This document shows, one piece after another, positions 24,376 to 34,400 of a stretch of 64,000 nucleotides of DNA. Source of the DNA: Aquila chrysaetos chrysaetos (Eukaryota; Chordata; Aves; Accipitriformes; Accipitridae); contig NC_044012.1 of NCBI RefSeq assembly GCF_900496995.4, positions 26,735,606 through 26,799,605 of the forward strand, written 5' to 3'. The notes beneath the pieces are model-generated. The model was not told the origin of the DNA, did no database searches, and worked only from the letters and a program-made list of their open reading frames with translations. Position numbers and translations under genes: made by a program. Position 1 is the stretch's first letter. Every line of letters starts with the position of its first letter.

Positions 24376-26505
24376 AAAGAACACAGCAGGATCTTTGGAA
24401 ATAGATGACAATTTCCTATTCCTTGCTCAGCTCAACAGGGAGGAGAATCCTACAGGTCTGATAGCCAGAGCATGTCTGTACACTCACACGCTTTTTTAGT
24501 GCTGTGATAGGCATGACTCTAGCTGACTAAAGCCAAATTTGTGACCTTGCAGGTATTTCAGATGTGCATTAGAGAAAAATAGGTACCTTATGCACAGAGG
24601 CTGTGCTGTGCACAGGAATGAGGAGCCAGCAAGCTGTAGCACACAAAGCCCGCAGTCGGGTAAATGCTACCATGGCATTTTGTACAGCTGGAGCATAAAT
24701 AGCCACGTTGGACTCTTGCCGCGTTTTTGCAGTGTTCATTTTCAGTATCTGTGTGTTTAAACAATTGTTCACCTGTGACCCATCAGAACAGACATGTCAG
24801 CAGCTGCTTTATTACAGCAAGTTCCTCGTTGCCATTTATTCTTTTTTTCCAGTTATTTTCCAACCCTGCTCCCCTCCCAGCCAATACGCACTGAGGGCGC
24901 TTCTCTGAGGACCGCAGTGTGAAGGATCCGGGGAGGTGCCATTGTGTGTGTGGAGATGAGCAGAGGTTAGAATGGCCCTGCCTCGACTTTGTGGGCTCAT
25001 GGCAAAAGGATTTAATGTTTTCCTGTGAAACCTCCACGTTGACTCCTGGAACCAAACTGGGTTTGGTTTTACCCATCTGGAGTTGTTCATTACCGTCTCA
25101 TCAGAAGTTTGCCAGCCAGGGAAGCAGGGACTCACTGGAGTCTGCCTGGTGGGGCATTAATGAAGCCCTGCAAGTGAGGTGTATCTTCAAAATGGAGAAA
25201 AAGTCCTTCCTCTGGGCTGGATGGATAAAGAGGAGAGTCTTACTGAGCCTGACACGGACTGATGATGAGTCTATTTCCAACAGACACCAGCTCTGCCAAG
25301 GGCAGCAGGTTCTCTGGTCACCTGTTGTTCCTCCTCACCTGTTGTGCTCTTTGGCTGTTAGTGCCTCCCATCCCAAGGAGAGGCTGTGCCCTGCGTGGTG
25401 GGGAAGTAATACAAACTCTGACAACAACAGTGGCAATTTCCACCAAGCGCAAGCCTCTGTTTTCAATTAGAGGCAGCCAGAGACTGCGACTGACTGACTT
25501 AGGCATATTTTCCTTCTGTCGTAAACAAGACTTCCCTTGCTGCATTATAATCTAAATAAATTGGAGCTGTTGTTCCCCCAGTCTTGGCTCCTGCTGCGTG
25601 TGCTTGGCCTGCATACTCTATAGTTTATGGGTTTGTTTGACAAAGGCTCTGGCTTCAGCATTTCTCTCTTCCTCCGCCCTAAAGGCTCTGGTTCCGCTTT
25701 TCAAGACAGGGCTGGGATTTATAGGATCTGAAAGTCTGGAAAGTGGTCAGGATCCCAAAGAGGAATGTCACCCCAGGCGGCCCTGGGGGCTCCCACTGCT
25801 CAGAGCCCTCCTGGAGTTAAATAGGAGCAAACTCCAGAGGTGGGTGAGCACTGCTGGGGTCTTCTGGTGAGTAGGAAGTAAAAGGATATATGAACAAGAG
25901 ATCTCCAGCTGCTCCGCTCCCCTTCACCTCTGCTCGGTGCCTGAACCACAGCAGTAGCACACTTTATATTCTCGCAAAGCCCTGTTTTGGGGTTTTAAGA
26001 GGTGCTGGACTTCTTTCCAAGGTCCTCTTTCTGGGAGCAGGCACTGCCTGGGGCCCCAGCCCTGACACACAGCATCTGCCCATGGGATGTGGCATGGGAG
26101 ACCTGTGTGGAGACAGAGGGCAAGGGCGCCTGCTCACCCTCTCCTCCTGGGTCACAGCAGTCAGCCCCGGCAAGGGGCTGTGACAAAGATGCCACAGAAG
26201 GAGCACGTGCTGGTCCCCGAGGCAAAAACTGGCCAACAAGCCCCCAGTGGCCTTGCGCAGAAAGGAAAACCCCACAGGTTTTGGCAGGAAACTCCTAGCG
26301 TGGTGGCAACCCTGCTGGGATCCAGCAGTGGGAACTGGGACAGACCAGTCAGTGACTGGGGAGTGCAGTGAGGGGTCCCACCAGTGCCCCATCTCCCATC
26401 CCAGTTAGGGATGGGTGGGGACTGGGTGCTGCCAGGCCGGCAGGGCTAGGGCCCACCAGCGAATCTCCACTGGCCTGGGGCCACGCTTCCCTCCCTGTGG
26501 GCTCT
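24376..26505. other. PMF1-BGLAP intergenic region
   Basis: About 2.1 kb with no recognisable gene or transposon. It contains an isolated AATAAA at 25555-25560 and becomes more GC-rich toward BGLAP. Confidence 0.5.
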
Positions 26506-26515
26506 GGCCGGTCAC

Positions 26516-26647
26516 GGGGGAACTGAGTTCACCCCAAACCACAATTGCCGCCTGTGCTGGCGGCTCCCGGCCCCGGCGGATGTGCTGGAAATAACCCTGG
26601 CGGGGCTGCGGGGCCCCTCCTTGGCGGTGGTTGCAGCATCCTATAAA
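26516..26647 (+). promoter_or_regulatory. BGLAP promoter: TATA box, RUNX2 site, possible nuclear-receptor site
   Basis: TATAAA lies at 26642-26647, which predicts transcription from about 26672, 30 bp upstream of the ATG. AACCACA at 26537-26543 is identical to OSE2, the RUNX2 site of the mouse osteocalcin promoter, and falls at about -135, close to its place in mouse. Next to it, GGGGGAACTGAGTTCACCCC (26516-26535) is an imperfect palindrome. It contains AGTTCA and can be read as a weak direct repeat with a 3-bp spacer, in the area where a vitamin D response element might sit. The TATA box and RUNX2 motif are clear; the receptor site is a guess. Confidence 0.7.
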
Positions 26648-26701
26648 GTCTCTCAGGGACCAGGGGCTCCACCGAGCACAGCACCCGTGCAGAGAGGCAC
26701 C

Positions 26702-27598
26702 ATGAAGCCCCTCGTCCTGCTCACCCTCCTGGCCCTCCTCACCCTTGGCCTCTGCCGCAGAGGTACGGGGTAGTCCGGGACGGGACGGGGTGATGGGGAC
26801 TGGGGCTGGGGCAGGGGGGATGCCGTAGGAAAGGCTCTGCTGTGAGCTGGAGGGAGCAAAGGGGCTTGGAGAGAAGTTTGCTGAGCCTTGGGGTGGAGAG
26901 AGCAGGGGGACAGGGATGGGGACACCCTTTGGCAGGGGTCTGGGTGAGGGGTCGGGGGGGGGAGTTGGGATGAGACCCCCAAAAGGAGGAGCGGGGTGAG
27001 GGCACAGCCTGCACAGGGCCTTCCAGAGCCCATCAGCTGCCCTGACTGTGCCGTGCCATCCTTCAGCTGCTGACCGCTCTCTCAGCGCAGATGACTCGCC
27101 CAGCTCCGAAGGTGAGTGTCTGCGGCCAGATTCGTCCCTGCTGCCCCAGGGACAGGGGCACCCAGCCCTCCCTGACCCCCTGCTATGTCCCCGCAGCCTT
27201 CGTCTCCAGACGCGCCAGCGCCGAGGTGGTGCGGAGACACAAGAGGAGTTACATCTATGACAGGTAGTGCTTGACCCCATTGTGCTGGGGACTGTGTCCC
27301 CCCCCTCCGGGTGACACTGGGGTGGGGGAGCACACATTCCCCATCCACCATATCATAAAATGAAATCCTGTTTTTGGGAGGGGCCCTGATGGCTGGGCCC
27401 TGCCCCAGAAGCCTCCAGCCCCCATGGGGCCGGGGTACCCTCCAGTATCCCTCATCCATCCCCAGCAGCGTCTATGGTGCCGTGCGTGACCCACTGGAGG
27501 CCAAGCGTGAGGTGTGTGAGTTCAACCCTGACTGCGATGAGCTGGCCGACCACATCGGCTTCCAGGAAGCATACCGGCGCTTCTACGGCCCCGTCTAG
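26702..27598 (+). CDS. BGLAP: Osteocalcin (bone Gla protein) precursor
   Basis: Secreted osteoblast protein that binds calcium and bone mineral. Coding exons are 26702-26762, 27067-27111, 27197-27263 and 27466-27598, all GT-AG and in phase, giving 101 residues. Residues 1 to about 18 are a signal peptide ([18 protein letters not shown]). The propeptide holds the gamma-carboxylase recognition segment [12 protein letters not shown] with Phe at -16, then the dibasic cleavage site RRHKR. The mature 49 residues start SYIYDSSVYG. They keep the three Gla-precursor glutamates (17, 21, 24), the Cys23-Cys29 disulfide pair and the invariant end [12 protein letters not shown]. The mature N-terminus differs from mammals, as expected for birds. 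All key residues are present and the gene looks functional. Confidence 0.97.
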
Positions 27599-27717
27599 CT
27601 CCCACCACGCCCCCCCCCCCAGCCATGCTGTGGCCCTGCAGGTGCTGGGTCTGAGCTCAGAGCAACCTCCCTCGAGCAGCCCTCCTTTTACACCCCCTTC
27701 TGTTAACCATGAAAAGA

Positions 27718-27723
27718 AATAAA
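27718..27723 (+). terminator. Poly(A) signal AATAAA, BGLAP
   Basis: Canonical hexamer 120 bp after the osteocalcin stop codon, giving a short 3' UTR as usual for this gene. Confidence 0.85.
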
Positions 27724-28655
27724 TGCACAAATGGTGTAGCCAGCTTGTTCCTAGTCTGAGGGGATGGGTGTGAGACCACTGTGGAAGTGCCCCATGTCAT
27801 CCCCATGAGGTTGAGGACCCCCGGGCTCTTCCTCCCTCTCCCAACACCCAAAGGCTCCAGGGCAGAGCAGTGTCCATCACCACCCGGTGTCTGTCCCTGG
27901 CAATAATGAGCCCAGCACTTGCACCATTATTCCAGTTTAATTTAAAGCTGCTTGTCCCAAGCATGGGGTTATTAGGGGGCAGTGGGACTGCTCGATGTGC
28001 CCGAGCCCTGCACCCTTCCCAGCGGCAGGATTGCCTTAGCAAACCACCATTTCATTAAGGCTGGGGTTGGCAGGGGAAGTGGGGGAGATTGGGACCCTAG
28101 TCCCATGCATGGTGCTCTACCTGGCCACATTCCTTCCTGCATACCCAGCATGCACATGCATGTGAGCATGCCTTATGCTGGGGGGGCTGCTGGGGTCTGT
28201 GTCTCCTATCCCCCTGAACTACCTGCAATGTTGCTGCTGGGTTCCCCACACAGGGCAACATACCTCCCCTGCCCCACATTCATCTCCTGTATGGCCCTGG
28301 CCACGGCTCCTGGGGTCCCATGGCACAGGACCCCTGCCCCAAGCTGCCTGGCTCAGCCAGGGCACTGGGGCCAACTCCATGCCAGGCACTGACCCCTGCT
28401 CCCACAAAACATGCCCTTTGCCAGTCCTCTGCACCCTCACCTCAAGCCCAAATCCCTCAGCTCTGCCTCCAGCCCCAGACCCGTCAGCCCTTGGCTGCGC
28501 CCAGGGACCCAGTGCCTGACACTGAGCAATGGCTGGGCTGCAGTGGGGCCATGCATGCTGCAGCAAGAACATGCACACTGTGTTGGAGCTGTGCACATCA
28601 CATCAGGGCCACTGGTACTGCAGCTCACCCCTGCTGGGCTGTGACAATCCTGGCT

Positions 28656-28714
28656 ACACATGTGCACGCGCGTGCACGTGCGCGCGCGCGCGCGCACACA
28701 CACACACACACACA
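28656..28714. repeat. 59-bp perfect alternating purine-pyrimidine tract
   Basis: Alternation is unbroken from ACACATGTGCACGCGCG through a (CG)n core to (CA)n. It is a strong candidate for Z-DNA, located between two converging genes. Confidence 0.9.
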
Positions 28715-28861
28715 ACCTGCTGGGAAAAGGGCCAGTGCAGTGGTCCATGGATTTGGGGGTCCCACGCCCTAGGGCTGAGGCAGGGTGCCTCCGTGCAGGC
28801 TGCTACATGGGTTAGATACAGCATAAGTGTGCTACAGTGCCCTCCCTGCAGTGATGAGTAT

Positions 28862-28900
28862 GATTAGCCGTATTTAAAAGGTGGGGAAACTGAGGCATGG
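28862..28900 (+). mobile_element. MIR-like SINE fragment
   Basis: GATTAGCCGTATTTAAAAG followed by GTGGGGAAACTGAGGCATGG aligns well, from memory, with the MIR stretch that runs through CCCCATTTTACAGATGAGG to AAACTGAGGC. Only about 40 bp are recognisable. Six further copies of the GGAAACTGAGGCA core occur in the window (see findings). Confidence 0.5.
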
Positions 28901-29120
28901 GGATGGGGATGGGGTGGGCGGCTTGGCTGCCTGCAGAGGGACCAGGGTGAGAGGGGGACACACTTCACCTCATGAAACTCCAAGATATCCAACAGCAAGC
29001 CCCAGGTGTCTGAGCCCCTTACCCTATTCTCCCCACACTTGGGGTGGGGGGAGCTCTGGGGTGTGCCAGGATGTCTGGGTCCCCACAGCCCCTTGCAGCC
29101 CAGCCACTCACCCCACAACA

Positions 29121-31208
29121 TCATGGGTCCCTACAGCGCCCAGCCTCAGTGGGGACGCCTGGGGGGCTGACAAAGCTGCCAGGCGCCCGGGGCAAGGCAG
29201 CGGTGAAGGCGCCGATGATGGCAGCATTGCCCAAAAAGGCCAGTCCGGCAGTGTCAAAGGTGCCGGGGAGGCCGGGGGCAGGCAGGTGGCCCTGCAGCCA
29301 GGCCCGACGTGAGCACACATCACAGAGGATGGCCTCCAGCTGGAAGTGGGTGCCCAGCACAGCGCAGATGTGGAAGAGCTGGTGGCTGTGTCCTACCAGA
29401 GTGAGAGGCCAATGTCACCCCTGGGTGCTGGGACTCCTTGCCCAGCTCTTGCTGCAAGGGGTTGCTTTGGGGGCAGGGGGGACTGGAGCTGTGGCACTGG
29501 GGGCTGCTGCTCACCGATGTAGTCGAAGCGGCCGGGCGCCAGGCGCTCAGGCAAGTGGGATGCGAAGAGGAATCCAGTGAGCAATGCAAAGAGGAGGTGG
29601 TAGCAGTACCCAGCCATAGCCTCATTCCAGGAGCAGTTACTCCAGAAGCAGAAGAGAAGCTGCAGATAGACGGGTGAGGAACAGGCTGGGACCACCTCTG
29701 GAAGCACCCTGTGACCCCTGTGGTGGTGGCACCTGACCCCTGCCCCAGGACACCCCGACTCACCTGGCAGAAAAGCGGGATGTTGTCATAGAGGAAGGGG
29801 TACACAAAAGCCGCCGTCCGCATCCCTTGCTCAGCCTGGGATGCTCCAGCTCAGGGAAGATGTGAAGGGCAAATGGGGAAGGGGGTGCAGTGACCCCTGT
29901 CAGCCCCCACAGCGAGGACTCTGCAAGCACCTTGGCTTTGGGCCAGACCCACTGCCTGAGCAGGGGGACCCTCCCCAGAGACACTCTGCAGGACCCCAAC
30001 ACTGAGAAGGAGGAAACCTCCAGCCCCAGTTTCCATCCAGCTACAGCGCTGGTGCTTTTACCCAAAACATACCGGGAGTAGCAAGAGAGGCCGGTGCAGA
30101 CAAAGGAGTTAAAAGCAGCCATGGGGACAAAGTAATGGTGCAAAACGCCACTAACCCAGTGGTCTGGCATTGCGTAGGCACCATAGGCAAATGCACAACC
30201 TGCAAAAGAAATGCAGCATCATGGGGCCAGCGGCTCCCTGTCCATGCCTGCCCCCGATGCCTGCCCCCATCCCTATCCCCATGCCAGTCCCTCTCTGGAG
30301 TGGCTCACCCAGGCTGAGGGCTCCATAGTCGCAGAAGTAGCAGATATGGCGGGCGCGCGCCGACATGGAGCTGAAGGTGTGGGCGCAGCTGGAGGCAAAG
30401 GGGTAGAGGCAGACAAGCAGCAGGTAGATGAGCAGGGGCCAGTGGTAGGGCTCCTGGCAGAAGTCCAGGGAGGATGAGAGCACCAGGAAGCGCCACACAA
30501 AATACCTGCGGGCACAGCATATATTGAGGTTAGATCCATCCCTGTCCCTATCCCCATCCCTGTCTCTGTCCCTACCACCAGCCTCATCTCCATCCTTTCT
30601 TTGTCCCTGTCTCCATCCCCTCCTCACCCCCATGCTTGTCCCCATCCTTGTCCCCATTCCCATCTCCATCCTTTCATCATTCCCATCCTTGTCCCTGACT
30701 CCATACCCAGGTCCATCCCCATTCCTGTCTCTATCCTGTACCCTGTGCCCAATGCCATTCCTATTCACATCTTCATCTCTGTCCCTGTCCCCATCCTCAC
30801 CAGGTCGGTAGGAAGTGTGTCCAGATGTTGACTGTCTCATTAGTCATCTGGAAGGAGTTGAGGATGCAGTCAAGGGCTGAGCTCTTGGGGTGCTGGTACC
30901 CTGCCATGATCCCATCCTCCCAGAAGATCTGCAGGGACAGTGGGGCTGGTCAGAGGACATGCCAGGGGGAGTGGGGCAGCCCCAAAGAACTGCTCTGGCC
31001 TCGTGGTGGGTGGGGAAACTGAAGCAGGATGGGCTGGGAGTCTCTCACCAGCTGGAGCAAGGTTGGGTGGGGAGTCCAGGTGATTTTCCACCTTGGATGA
31101 GGGAACTGGGGGGAAAAGCCTGGGGGCAGAGCCCCACCATCACCCAGCCACACGTACCCGAGGCACCTGATGGACCCTGAAGATCTGCGGCAGCTTTATC
31201 GTCAGCAT
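29121..31208 (-). CDS. PAQR6: PAQR6 (membrane progestin receptor delta), exon 5 defective in this sequence
   Basis: Seven- or eight-helix plasma-membrane receptor of the progestin/adipoQ family. Coding exons in gene order: 31208-31158, 30928-30801, 30505-30309, 30199-30073, (29859-29764), 29659-29515 and 29392-29121. It starts MLTIKLPQIFRVHQVPR, close to human PAQR6. Family motifs are TNETVNIWTHFLP, CAHTFSSMS, DYGALSLG and the C-terminal GHSHQLFH, which keep the putative metal-binding residues. Six exons are intact, in phase and well conserved. Exon 5 (FPELEHPRLSK, then MRTAAFVYPFLYDN) is recognisable, but the bases before it read AT instead of AG, and a one-base shift separates its two halves. 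The gene may be decaying, or the exon may carry sequencing errors. If whole it would encode about 338 residues. It converges with BGLAP. Confidence 0.85.
29764..29859 (-). other. PAQR6 exon 5 with lost acceptor and a frame break
   Basis: Exon 4 ends in codon phase 2 (TCC CG). The exon should therefore start one base before TTC CCT GAG CTG GAG, but the two bases before that point (29861-29860, gene sense) are AT. The exon is 96 nt, while phases 2 in and 0 out require a length of 3n+1. The shift lies in the short G run at about 29826-29824, between LSKG and MRTAAF. None of the six nearby upstream AG acceptors I tried gives a frame that is both open and in phase. Its 3' donor (CAG/GTGAGT) is good. 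Confidence 0.75.
30530..30800 (-). repeat. Degenerate CATCCCTGTCCC repeat in PAQR6 intron 2
   Basis: About 270 bp of imperfect 12-bp-like units (CCCCATCC, CTGTCCCCAT) on the plus strand, so G-rich on the PAQR6-sense strand. It nearly fills the intron between exons 2 and 3. Confidence 0.8.
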
Positions 31209-34200
31209 GGCGGGGCCGAGGTGCTCAGAGCTAGAGGCGGGGGCGCTGGGCCACAGCCCATGTCCTGTGGAGATGGGACAGAGTCCACTGGGTGACAGGA
31301 GTGGGGCTGCAGGAGCCAACACAGCAACCTCCAGGTGGGCTCTCGGCTTGGGTCAGTGGCTTTTTCCAGGGATGCGATCAGCAAAGCCTGCTCCCTGTTT
31401 GACTCTTCCAGAGAACCATGGCGGGGGTGTGGGTGGGGTGTCTGAGCAGGATCAGGCTGCCCCAGGCCCAGGATGGGGTGAGCACAACGGGGCCAGGGGT
31501 GGGGGCTGCAGCAAAAAGCCAGATCCTGCCCTCATCCCCTACCCCACTGCATCCTCCGTCCCCGTGGAGGCTCCTGACCGCGTTTACTTGCTCTGAGGAT
31601 CTCCCTGGTAGACGCAGGCTTAGGACCAGGCCACCGTGGAGGGGGCAAAGCCCCATGGATGCCCTGCAGCCCCCCCGAGCCCTGGCCCAGCCCAAGAGGT
31701 TGTGTTACGCAGGGGCCAGGATGAAGCAGGACACCGAACTCAGCAGCTGGAGAAGGGTTTCTCCAGTGGGGAAACTGAGGCACGGCACAGGGAAAGCAGC
31801 CCAGCAGCATGAGGGCAGTCCTGAGTGTTCCCACCCCCCCCCCCCAGCCCAAAACTCACCCAGTGGTTTACAAGGGGAGGAAAAAAAGGAAAAAACCAAA
31901 ACAACCTGAAAGCGTCCGGAGACACTTCCCACCACCCTGCATGGAGCAGGAGAGCGGAGCCGGCGAGGAGCACTGCTGGGGTGGTGGGTGATGCCGTGCT
32001 GGGAGCCCCCTCCTTGCCACCACAGGCCAGGGGTCTCAGACCCACCACTGTCGCTCGCAGCCATTCTTCCCGGCTGCATTCCTGGGCTGTGGAAAGTTGC
32101 CAAAATGTCCCTCCCCGGCAGCTCCTGCTCATTGGTGGAAGGGGCAGTCAGGGCTTCTCTGGGGGGGGCTCAAAGGGAGATTTGTGCTGGACACGCCGCC
32201 TGTCCTGTCATGGCCTTGCTGCCTGCTTTGGCCGAAATCCCCCCAATTCCCCCCCCAGTGCAAGACCCCCTCACCATGCATGGCGGGGGGTTTGCCCCTA
32301 GTGTGCTGCTGGACGGGCACGTGTGCCTCCATCGGTGGAGGAACTATTGGAAAGTGGCTCCAGGCATCAGACTTTAAATGCCAACGAGCTCTTCAGCTGG
32401 GAGAGCTGGGGTGGGTGGTGGAGCCAACTGCCAGGTCCACACAGGGACCTACAGCAAACAGCCACCAGGTTACACTGCAGGGTCCCACAAGCGTGATGGA
32501 AAGAGGTGCAGAAAGCAAAAGCAAGTTTGGGAAAGCATCCCCAACTGACCTGATGGCGTCCCACTGGCACAAGGAGGGCTGGAGGTGGCTCAGGCTCAGT
32601 CCATGGGAGCAAATGCCAGCAGAGGCATCCAAGCCACAGTCAGATGGAGCCACGGTTCAGGAAGAGGGTTGAACTGTGAGCTGGACCGATGCTTTCAAAG
32701 CCCGCATCTTTGGGGATTTATTTACCCCCAGAGGGCTCATGTTCCCGGCTCAGCCGTGGGTGCTGGGCACAGCGTGGGGAGCCACAGCTCCCCAGGACAA
32801 GGAGCTCAAATCCACCATGCTCGGTACAAAGAGCCACAGGCGCAAGGCTGATCTGCATACAGGGCTCTGGTGCACTGGCAGCCCTGGCCAAGGGGAAGCT
32901 GCGTTTCTCTGGCCGGCGTTGCCAGGTCAGTGGGAGCGTTTGGGGTCTTGCTGCCTGCCTGCAAAGGGGCGTGCTCTATCCATGCAGGGATGCAGGCCCT
33001 GGTGCTGAAAAGCCCCTCCAAAATAACCTGCGTGAAGCACAGCAAACCCTGGGTGAGGACCTATTCGGCGCAGGGAAATGCCATCTCTGTGTGGGGAGAA
33101 GTGGGAAGCAGAGGTGCAGAGAGGGTGGGGAATGGCTGCTGAGCAGGGCTGGAAAGAGGGAGGCTCCTGCAGCTTTCCGAGGACTCAGCACCCAAATGAG
33201 TAGGAGGACCAGGAGTCCCAGCTCTTGATCAGAGTTACAATTTTGCAGGAGCAAAATTTTGCAGTTCATTTCCAGTGTGAGGGGTGTGGGCCAGACCCCA
33301 CGGATGGGGCACTCCTTGCAGCAACATGCTGCCTATGCCAACTTGAAAACGGAGACACAGTGTTTGTTAACAGGGCAGGTAGCACATCCACAGCCCCCAC
33401 CAAGGCCATTAATGCTGGGCAGCGTCTTGGCACAGACCTTGCAAGCTAGAAGGAGCCTTTCCAGCCCCTTTGGAGGGGACAGAGCTGGCAGTGACAGGTC
33501 CCTTTTGTGCCACCGCAGGCAGTGGCTTTGGGACACAGGGCACGTCTCGCCTCGCAGGAAGAAGTTGCCCGTGGCTTATTCTCCCACTAAAGACTGAAAG
33601 CCGGATTTGCCTTTTCACAACCTCCCTCTCCAACCTTCCCACTGCTGGCAGCCTCCAAAGAACTGGAGCCTAAGAGTAAATTATATTGGTGCCTGGCTCA
33701 ATGCTTTACGCTAGCAGAGAAAATAAAGGAGCTTTGGTGTGAATGAATACAGGGAATGGAAGATTCCCCCCCCAAAAAACACACACCCCCAGCTTCCCTA
33801 GTCGCCAGTGCCTGGCATGGACCCTCACTGAGCATGACTTCAAGCATGCTGCCCAGCTCTGCACCTGAAACCAAGCCTCTTAAAGGCACCTCGAATTAAC
33901 ACTTAAAAGTCACACATTTTAAAAAATGTATACTTTCCACCCCCCCTTTTAAAACCAAGCTGAGCAGGCGCCCAATAAAGCACTGCAGTTATTTTTGCTG
34001 ATCCCACTGTTGCTGGGGTTGGGGACGCTCCTGCGGGCAGCAACATGCAGAGTCCTGTCAAGAGGATGAACCCATCCTGAACCACAAAGGCAGCGAGCAA
34101 AGAGGAAAGGAACAAAGGAAATACTATTCCTGCTATAGGGATAAGGAAGGGACCCACCTACATTTCATCCTATCAAATCAAAAGCAAACCAAGGTTATGC

Positions 34201-34400
34201 TTTCCTTCACTCGAGTCAAATAACATTCAGAGGATTTGGGAATGGCAAAGCTTTTTTTTCTGAAAAGCAGAAAGTTTGGTCAGCAAAGCTCACAGTTGAA
34301 GGTGGATTCTTATATAAAAAATGTACCCATCTCTGGGACTGCGTAGGAAAAACACAGGCTGGGCTGGGAATCACCACAAAACAAGAGGTACAAACATCTC
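31209..34400. other. Upstream of PAQR6, no gene seen
   Basis: GC-rich near PAQR6, where promoter and leader exons should lie, then gradually more AT-rich. Two GGGGAAACTGAGGCA-type motifs flank the area (31012-31026 and 31768-31783). I find no conserved exon. The frames open here are short and unconserved in appearance. Confidence 0.4.

Larger units (their letters stand above)
27724..29120. other. BGLAP-PAQR6 convergent intergenic region
   Basis: Both genes end toward this 1.4-kb region. On the minus strand an ATTAAA at 27936-27941 could end PAQR6 transcripts, which would give a 1.2-kb 3' UTR. The region also holds the alternating CG/CA tract at 28656-28714 and the MIR-like fragment at 28862-28900. 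I see no gene. Confidence 0.5.

Noticed and set aside
26405-27337. 310-codon minus frame across BGLAP
   Set aside because: It is a shadow of the osteocalcin promoter and exons on the other strand.
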